This document shows, piece by piece, positions 8,018 through 12,289 of a stretch of DNA of 12,289 bases. Made by a program: the position numbers and the translations under genes. The stretch covers positions 1-12,289 of the forward strand of contig NZ_CALIJA010000106.1 in NCBI RefSeq assembly GCF_938017615.1. Reading direction: 5' to 3'. This stretch comes from an uncultured Campylobacter sp. GTDB taxonomy: Bacteria > Campylobacterota > Campylobacteria > Campylobacterales > Campylobacteraceae. Every line of letters begins with the position of its first letter. Within the stretch, counting starts at the first letter, position 1. The notes under the pieces are model-generated. The model ran no database searches and was not told where the DNA came from. It saw nothing but the letters and a program-made list of their open reading frames with translations.

Positions 8018-8566
8018 TCACGCCTCTAAAACGCAATAAACGTTTGTGCGACGCGAAAACTCGCCTAGATCGTTTAACTCGCGCAAATTTAATAAAAAGC
8101 ACGCCTCGACGCACTTGGCCTGCGTCTGCGCGATGAGATCTAATGCCGCTCGTGCGGTGCCTCCGGTGGCGATAAGATCGTCAATTAGAAGCACCTTGGC
8201 ATCCTGCACGCCGGAGAATGCATCCACGTGCATCTCGACCTGATCGAAGCCGTATTCAAGGCTGTATTTTTGCGAAATCGTGATATAAGGAAGCTTCTTT
8301 GGCTTTCTAATCGGCACAAAAGCGACCCTCAACCTCGCAGCAAGCGCCGCTGCAAAAATAAATCCGCGACTTTCTATGCCTACTATGTAATCAAGTCCGT
8401 AATCAGCATAGCGCTCGGCTAGATGATCAAGCAGGAAATTAAACGCCTCGCGATCGCCTACGAGCGTCGTGATATCGTAAAACAAAATACCGGGCTTTGG
8501 GAAGTCGCGCACGGTGCGGATCGAGCGAAATAAATAGCTTTTTTGCTCGCTGCTTAGGCTTTTCAT
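8018..8566 (-). CDS. apt: Adenine phosphoribosyltransferase
   Basis: 182 residues, normal length. It makes AMP from adenine and PRPP in purine salvage, in the cytoplasm. The N-terminal family block is FPKPGILFYDITTL (22-35). The substrate region is IVGIESRGFIFAAALA (61-76). The PRPP-binding motif is VLLIDDLIATGGTARAA (125-141), with the two acidic residues D129/D130 and the TGGT loop. Flexible-loop residues RKPKKLPY lie at ~87-94. The ATG overlaps the stop of the preceding 80-residue gene (ATGA), with GAGG 6 bases upstream, giving tight translational coupling. Its TGA lies just ahead of the dedA start. Confidence 0.97.
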   Translation of the reverse strand: MKSLSSEQKSYLFRSIRTVRDFPKPGILFYDITTLVGDREAFNFLLDHLAERYADYGLDYIVGIESRGFIFAAALAARLRVAFVPIRKPKKLPYITISQKYSLEYGFDQVEMHVDAFSGVQDAKVLLIDDLIATGGTARAALDLIAQTQAKCVEACFLLNLRELNDLGEFSRRTNVYCVLEA

Positions 8567-8805
8567 AGCTTACCTCTTTTCAATCTTGCGTTTTGGATTT
8601 TTAAGCTGCAGTTTTCGCTCTCCTCGTTTTGCAGAGCCTCAATGCCGAAGCGAAGGGCAGTTTTGAGCTTTTCGTTATCGCTTTTAAGCTTTGAAATTTT
8701 CTGCTCGCTTTTACGAAGAAGGGCGTAAATTTTAGAATTTTTTCGGATCGATAGAATAAGTAGCGCTGCAAAAAATAGCGCTAAAACACCCAATGCTACG
8801 CTCAT
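8563..8805 (-). CDS. Small membrane-anchored coiled-coil protein
   Basis: 80 residues, no named family recognised. An N-terminal hydrophobic segment (VALGVLALFFAALLILSI, 3-20) is followed by basic residues. It would anchor the protein in the inner membrane with the rest in the cytoplasm. Residues ~28-77 are a heptad-like, charged helix (LLRKSEQKISKLKSDNEKLK...), predicted to be a coiled coil. The start is very well supported: AAGGAGG lies 6 bases before the ATG, and the ATG overlaps the rpiB stop as ATGA. Its own stop overlaps the apt start the same way. This architecture resembles small membrane scaffolds, but no partner can be deduced from the sequence. Confidence 0.88.
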   Translation of the reverse strand: MSVALGVLALFFAALLILSIRKNSKIYALLRKSEQKISKLKSDNEKLKTALRFGIEALQNEESENCSLKIQNARLKRGKL

Positions 8806-10151
8806 TGCTCGCCTCCTTCATTTGGATTTGCAAAGCGGCGCATAGTAGCGAGTGTTGCGTTAAAATACGCACTAGAAAGATTTGCTCCCTTTAAATTTAT
8901 GCTCGTAATAGCAGAATTCTCATCTGTTAAACCCGCACTAGCGCAATTTACGTTTTCTGGCTTAACGCTCATGCAAACAGAATTTTTAGCCTTGAAATTT
9001 ATAATTGCTGGGTTCAAACTGACAAAATATTTGTGGCTAGCTTTTTGAGCGAAATTTTTCTTGCAAACGCTCGCGCGCGTAAAATTTAACGTAGAATTTG
9101 TGCTAGTGGAATTTTTATCTAGCGGATTTTTCTCATTAAAGATTATCTTTGCGTGCGTCGAATCTAAATTTATATGACGTGCACCGCAAAAGCCTATCAA
9201 GGAATTCTCGCCGGTAAATAAGGAATTTTTATCGTTAAAGCTCCGTGCAAAATTTGACGCAGAATCCATGCCGATGGGATTTTTGCAAGAAGGATTTTTA
9301 CCGCTGAAGTTTGATTTGGAATTTCGTCCGTTTAAATTAGCGCTACAGTTTTGTTCCGCAAAATTTTGAGCGGAATTCTGCATGAAATTCTCCCCGTCAA
9401 ATCCAAGCATGCAATTCGCACTACCGCAAGCGCCTAGCTTTGCGACGCGCTTAATGTGCCTACCGCCCGCAAAATCGGTACTAAAAAATGCCTTAATCAT
9501 ATCTTCAATCACCAGCGCGCCCATTAATCGCTCGCCGAAGGCTAGAACGTTGGCGTCGTTGTGCTCTCTAGCTAGTCTAGCGCTCGTTGCGTCATGACAC
9601 AGCGCGCAGCGGATGTGAGCGTGGCGGTTTGCGGCGATGCTGATACCGATGCCCGTACCGCAGATAAGAATTCCATAAATGCCATAACTTGTGGAATTTA
9701 AAATTTTATCTTTGCTCGCATTCTGGCTTACGGCTGCGTTTACGCAGGTAATCATGCTTTCGCTAGCGTTAAAATTTTGACGACTAGCGTTTTTAACAGC
9801 GTTAAAATTTTCATTTTTCCCGCTGCATTGTACGGCGTCGTTAAAATTTCCGCAGCCGTTTATGCTTGCGTCAAAATTTTCGTTGTCACTTGCTTCGGAA
9901 TTTTCCGCGGCCGCAGCGGAATTTTCGCCGTCGTTTTCTTTAAAATTTTCACTTCTCGCGCAGGCTTCACATTCGGCTAAAATTTTATCCGCCAGCGCGC
10001 CCGCGAAATCGGGATAGTCCACGCTCGCTTCGGCACTATGCGTGCCAAGATCGACCGCTTCGTAACCTAAAGCGGCGAGCGCTTTTTTAGCTTGTTCTTT
10101 GGCACGAAAGCCCGCATGATCGCTCGCTATGAAAATTTTATTTATTTGCAT
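8802..10151 (-). CDS. rpiB: Ribose-5-phosphate isomerase B with large Asn-rich insertion and C-terminal extension
   Basis: RpiB interconverts ribose-5-phosphate and ribulose-5-phosphate in the pentose phosphate pathway. RpiB is normally ~145-155 residues; this one has 449. The core is intact in two pieces. Residues 1-62 contain SDHAGF with D11/H12, and DYPDFAGALADKIL. Residues 156-239 contain GILICGTGIGIS with catalytic C164, EHNDANVLAFGERL with H197, and GGRHIKRV with R231/H232. Between them lie about 92 extra residues (~64-155), and after residue 239 come about 210 more. Both additions are Asn/Ser/Ala/Phe-rich with recurring KNS, ENS, KNP and QNF groups. The reading frame is open throughout, and the stop still overlaps the next gene (ATGA). 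The start follows the lepB stop by 9 bases with TAAGGAG as ribosome binding site. The insertion would sit on the helix-to-strand surface turn before the catalytic Cys strand, so a folded active core is plausible but unproven. Confidence 0.93.
   Translation of the reverse strand: MQINKIFIASDHAGFRAKEQAKKALAALGYEAVDLGTHSAEASVDYPDFAGALADKILAECEACARSENFKENDGENSAAAAENSEASDNENFDASINGCGNFNDAVQCSGKNENFNAVKNASRQNFNASESMITCVNAAVSQNASKDKILNSTSYGIYGILICGTGIGISIAANRHAHIRCALCHDATSARLAREHNDANVLAFGERLMGALVIEDMIKAFFSTDFAGGRHIKRVAKLGACGSANCMLGFDGENFMQNSAQNFAEQNCSANLNGRNSKSNFSGKNPSCKNPIGMDSASNFARSFNDKNSLFTGENSLIGFCGARHINLDSTHAKIIFNEKNPLDKNSTSTNSTLNFTRASVCKKNFAQKASHKYFVSLNPAIINFKAKNSVCMSVKPENVNCASAGLTDENSAITSINLKGANLSSAYFNATLATMRRFANPNEGGEQ
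8805..9434 (-). repeat. Asn-rich, word-repetitive C-terminal extension of rpiB
   Basis: About 210 codons beyond the normal RpiB end. On the + strand the words GGAATTTTT or GGATTTTT recur (near 9108, 9124, 9222, 9277, 9292), with GAATTC variants (near 8912, 9201, 9371) and many AAATTT cores. Read on the minus strand they become K/E-N-S, K-N-P and x-N-F triplets at irregular intervals of about 5-12 residues. It is not a fixed-period tandem repeat. Near the end, INLKGANLSSAYFNATL loosely resembles pentapeptide repeats. Confidence 0.6.
9687..9962 (-). repeat. Asn-rich insertion inside the rpiB catalytic domain
   Basis: About 92 codons between the helix ending ADKILAE and the catalytic strand ILICGTG. 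The + strand shows AAAATTTT or GGAATTTT cores roughly every 24-40 bases (for example near 9700, 9772, 9805, 9846, 9873, 9897, 9920, 9942), often preceded by GCG or GTT. The product is NFNA-, ENFD- and ENSA-like. It has the same composition as the C-terminal extension of this gene, so the two probably arose by the same process. Confidence 0.6.
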
Positions 10152-10160
10152 TGCCGCTCC

Positions 10161-11006
10161 TTATTTTTGCTCATAGATTAGGCTCTCGTCGTTTTGCAAG
10201 GTATCGACAAAGCGCCCGATTCGCTCCCAGCGGATCTTGCGATCGGCATCGATACTAAAATATGTAAACCACGGCTTACCGACGATCAGACGATAAGGTA
10301 CCGGACCCCAGAAGCGGCTATCGGCGGAATTATTGCGATTATCACCTATCATAAAATACTCATCCTGCGGCACTTTGATGTAAAAGGCATTGAAGCTTAT
10401 CCCAGCAGCTTCGAAGCTGTGAGGAATTTCGCTTAGACTAATGGGCTTCATAGAAAATTCACCCTTCTCAAGTGCGATTTTGACATTTGTTAGCATCGAG
10501 TTCTTAGCATTAGGGTCGTAGTGAATGCCCTTAAATTTATACGGCTCTTTGACATATTTTTCGCCACCTAAAATCACAATGTCGCGGGCATCATAGTTCG
10601 CAGCAATGAACTCGTCACCTTCATGCGGACGAAGGTAGAAATTATTCAGATCAAATATCACCTCGTCGCCGCCTACGGCAAAATTTCGCTTTACAAAGTG
10701 CATTTTTTCATTAAGCGGATAGCGAAAAACCACGATGTCGCCGCGTTTCGGACCCTCGCCTCGGATGATATGCCCATCTCCGTCGCTATCAGGAGCTACC
10801 TGCCACTCTACAAACGGAATATGCGGGGTCGGGATGCCGTAGCTAAATTTTTTAACGAATAAAAAATCACCCTCCAAAAGCGTAGTGCGCATCGATCCGC
10901 TGGGGATCACGAAGGCTTGCGCAACAAAAAGAATGACGAATAAAACGACGATGACCGTCCCCGTCCAACTCGATAAAAAGTGATAAATTTTGCTTAGTAT
11001 TTTCAT
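10161..11006 (-). CDS. lepB: Signal peptidase I
   Basis: 281 residues. Membrane-bound serine protease that cleaves signal peptides from exported proteins at the periplasmic face. One N-terminal membrane segment (GTVIVVLFVILFVAQAFVI, 16-34) runs straight into box B, PSGSM, with catalytic S38. The general base is K106 in box D (FVKRNFAVGGDEV). Box E is YFMIGDNRNNSADSR, followed by FWGPVPYRLIVGK. A loop of ~25 residues around DSDGDGHIIRGEGPKRGD precedes box C. A single membrane segment and ~280 residues are typical of epsilonproteobacterial LepB, unlike the two-segment E. coli enzyme. The ATG follows the folD stop codon without a gap, with a weak AGAG ribosome binding site inside folD, so its translation probably depends on folD. 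Confidence 0.97.
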   Translation of the reverse strand: MKILSKIYHFLSSWTGTVIVVLFVILFVAQAFVIPSGSMRTTLLEGDFLFVKKFSYGIPTPHIPFVEWQVAPDSDGDGHIIRGEGPKRGDIVVFRYPLNEKMHFVKRNFAVGGDEVIFDLNNFYLRPHEGDEFIAANYDARDIVILGGEKYVKEPYKFKGIHYDPNAKNSMLTNVKIALEKGEFSMKPISLSEIPHSFEAAGISFNAFYIKVPQDEYFMIGDNRNNSADSRFWGPVPYRLIVGKPWFTYFSIDADRKIRWERIGRFVDTLQNDESLIYEQK

Positions 11007-11864
11007 TTAGGCTCTTTGTCTTAAGCGATTTTTCGCCGATTTTATCGTATTGCTCAAAAGCATCGCAATCGTCATCGGTCCCACGCCTCCGGGCACGGGC
11101 GTGATGAACGAGCATTTTGGCGCGACTGCTTCAAAATCGACGTCGCCTCTTAGCTTGCTGTCCTCGCCGCGATTGATCCCTACGTCGATCACCACTGCGC
11201 CTTGTTTTACCATATCGGCGCCCACAAAATGCGCCTTGCCGACCGCCACGACCAAAATATCGGCGTCTGCGCAAAGTTGCTTTAGGTTTTTCGTCTTACT
11301 ATGAGCGATAGTGACGGTAGCGTCGGCATTTAGAAGCAGGCTAGCCATCGGCTTTCCTACGATATTGCTACGACCCAGCACGACGGCATTTTTGCCCGCG
11401 ATCTGCACGCCGTATTCCTCAAGCAGGCGCATCACGCCAAGCGGAGTGCAAGGCACAAAACCGTCCGAAAGCCCGCTAGTAAGCTTGCCTACGTTTATCG
11501 CACTAAATCCGTCCACGTCCTTTTGCGGGCTTATTTTTTCTAAAATTTTATTCGTATCAATGTGCTTTGGAAGCGGCAACTGCACCAAGATGCCGTCAAT
11601 GCTTTCGTCTTCGTTTAAATTTTCTATCAGTTCTAAAAGCGCCGCCTCGCTCACGTCGGAGCTCAAGCGGTGCGCTACGGATCGGATCCCACAGGCGGCG
11701 CAGGCTTTTTCCTTGCTCGCGACATAGGTCTTACTCGCCGCGTCCTCGCCTACCAAAATCACCGCCAGCGCGGGCTCTACGCCCTTTTCGGCAAGATCCG
11801 AAGCGTCCGATTTGATCTCATCTTTTACCTTCGCGCTTATGCTTCTGCCGTCGATTAAAGTCAT
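11007..11864 (-). CDS. folD: Bifunctional methylenetetrahydrofolate dehydrogenase/cyclohydrolase
   Basis: 285 residues, the usual FolD length. It converts 5,10-methylene-THF to 5,10-methenyl-THF (NADP-dependent) and then to 10-formyl-THF, supplying one-carbon units for purine and formyl-methionine synthesis. The catalytic region TYVASKEKACAACGI carries Y47 and K51, equivalent to Y50/K54 of the E. coli enzyme. The signature LVQLPLP is followed by PQKDVDGF. The Rossmann-type cofactor loop is VVLGRSNIVGKPM, and the C-terminal signature is TPVPGGVGPMTIAMLL. All expected motifs are present. The ATG at 11864 has AAAGG just upstream. It is the first gene of the eight-gene minus-strand operon and is preceded by ~220 non-coding bases. 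Confidence 0.97.
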   Translation of the reverse strand: MTLIDGRSISAKVKDEIKSDASDLAEKGVEPALAVILVGEDAASKTYVASKEKACAACGIRSVAHRLSSDVSEAALLELIENLNEDESIDGILVQLPLPKHIDTNKILEKISPQKDVDGFSAINVGKLTSGLSDGFVPCTPLGVMRLLEEYGVQIAGKNAVVLGRSNIVGKPMASLLLNADATVTIAHSKTKNLKQLCADADILVVAVGKAHFVGADMVKQGAVVIDVGINRGEDSKLRGDVDFEAVAPKCSFITPVPGGVGPMTIAMLLSNTIKSAKNRLRQRA

Positions 11865-11903
11865 TTAAAGCCTTTTTGAGAAATAGGGAATGTTACCCTA
11901 AAA

Positions 11904-11909
11904 TTTATA
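11904..11909 (-). promoter_or_regulatory. Candidate -10 element for the folD-to-ychF operon
   Basis: TATAAA on the minus strand, about 40 bases before the folD ATG, in a T-rich context typical of Campylobacter sigma-70 promoters, which lack a clear -35. A 5-bp palindrome (TAGGG...CCCTA, 11884-11900) lies in the predicted leader. The surrounding DNA is so AT-rich that the assignment is tentative. Confidence 0.3.
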
Positions 11910-12032
11910 AAATTTAGATTTATTTCGCGGATTTTACGGGAATTTTAAAGCGATTTTTAAATGAAATTCCGCAGCTTTAGACTAACGACATCTTACGTTA
12001 AATAGAATTTTAAGATAGCAAAATTTAAAGCC

Positions 12033-12062
12033 GGCGGAATTTAAGCTAAGCAAAATTCCGCC
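12033..12062 (-). terminator. Perfect 10-bp GC-topped hairpin between the lipoprotein gene and folD operon
   Basis: GGCGGAATTT (12033-12042) and AAATTCCGCC (12053-12062) are exact reverse complements around a 10-base loop, 24 bases after the lipoprotein stop codon. The position and stem strength suit an intrinsic terminator for that gene. On the minus strand the tail is TTTAAATTTT, a broken T-run. The stem word GGCGGAATTT resembles the word repeated inside rpiB. Confidence 0.5.
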
Positions 12063-12086
12063 TATTGAGCTATGAATTTGCAGGGT

Positions 12087-12278
12087 TTATCGGAGCTGAG
12101 ATTTCATAACGGGGCGAATGCCTTGACGCTGTTGAGCCTTTCTTACGGCATCCATACAACCACCGGTAGAGCAGCTTTGAGTGGGTTGCATCATAGGCTC
12201 TTTTTGTGGCTCTTGTTTGTGCGCTTGGCAGCCCGCTAGTATCGTTGCTGCAGCGACACATAAGATAAAATTTTTCAT
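12087..12278 (-). CDS. Small predicted lipoprotein
   Basis: 63 residues, family not recognised. A lipoprotein signal peptide (MKNFILCVAAATILAGC) has the lipobox LAGC with C17 as the lipidated residue, leaving a 47-residue mature peptide. The mature part begins with a Gln/Lys/Pro/Met-rich spacer (QAHKQEPQKEPMMQP), then CSTGGC (36-41) with two closely spaced cysteines, then a short helical, basic tail (MDAVRKAQQRQGIRPVMK). The two cysteines could form a disulfide or bind a metal; nothing decides this. AAGGA lies 5 bases before the ATG. A + strand hairpin downstream separates it from the folD operon. A second minus-strand reading in another frame (12070-12261) lacks these features. Confidence 0.8.
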   Translation of the reverse strand: MKNFILCVAAATILAGCQAHKQEPQKEPMMQPTQSCSTGGCMDAVRKAQQRQGIRPVMKSQLR

Positions 12279-12289
12279 TTTGGTCCTTT

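Noticed and set aside
8018..8114. Longer N-terminus for the DedA protein starting at 8114
   Set aside because: The extra residues are basic and not DedA-like, lie fully within apt in another frame, and better-placed TTG/GTG starts exist at 8015/8021.
8820..8900. Pentapeptide-repeat domain at the end of the RpiB tail
   Set aside because: Only three or four loose A-N-L-x-x-like units are visible, too few to form a fold.
8802..10151. rpiB region as a CRISPR array or satellite
   Set aside because: The repeated words are short, irregularly spaced and variable, and there are no conserved 25-40 base repeats with unique spacers.
11311..11727. 138-codon + strand open frame
   Set aside because: It lies antisense to folD, which carries every family motif, and it has no ribosome binding site or protein-like features.

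Overview
The window looks like chromosomal DNA of a Campylobacter species. The reasons are AT-rich intergenic DNA full of AAATTT/AAAATTTT words, short AAGGA-type ribosome binding sites, and the set and style of the housekeeping proteins (FolD, LepB, RpiB, Apt, DedA, PepA, YchF). The coding regions are fairly GC-rich for the genus. This suggests one of the oral, higher-GC species (C. gracilis, C. rectus or C. showae type), but the species is inferred and was not tested.

Layout. Bases 1-224 are non-coding and hold the control region of a + strand outer-membrane TonB-dependent receptor of the hemoglobin/transferrin-type family (225-3250). Its signal-peptide coding region contains an uninterrupted (CT)8 tract. 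As sequenced, the start codon at 225 is out of frame with the rest of the receptor. Loss of one CT unit, or gain of two, restores a complete protein of about 1007 residues. The gene is therefore most simply read as phase-variable and captured in the OFF state. Bases 3251-3761 hold a hairpin and a possible gene relic. Next comes a small orphan membrane protein on the minus strand (3762-4211), then about 640 bases of non-coding DNA.

Bases 4859-11864 form one tightly packed minus-strand operon, transcribed from high to low coordinates: folD, lepB, rpiB, a small membrane coiled-coil gene, apt, dedA, pepA, ychF. Neighbours abut, overlap by 4 bases, or are 9 bases or fewer apart, and most starts have a clear Shine-Dalgarno sequence, so translational coupling is likely. 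The products belong to unrelated housekeeping tasks: one-carbon metabolism, protein export, the pentose phosphate pathway, purine salvage, membrane lipid/ion homeostasis, peptide turnover and a ribosome-linked ATPase/GTPase. At the right edge a small lipoprotein gene (12087-12278) lies on the minus strand upstream of the operon, separated from it by a 10-bp hairpin.

Two things stand out. The first is the CT-repeat switch in the receptor signal peptide. The second is the rpiB gene, which encodes a complete catalytic core interrupted by about 92 extra residues and followed by about 210 more. Both additions are Asn-rich, low in complexity and built from a recurring short AT-rich DNA word, yet they keep the frame and the stop/start overlap with the next gene.
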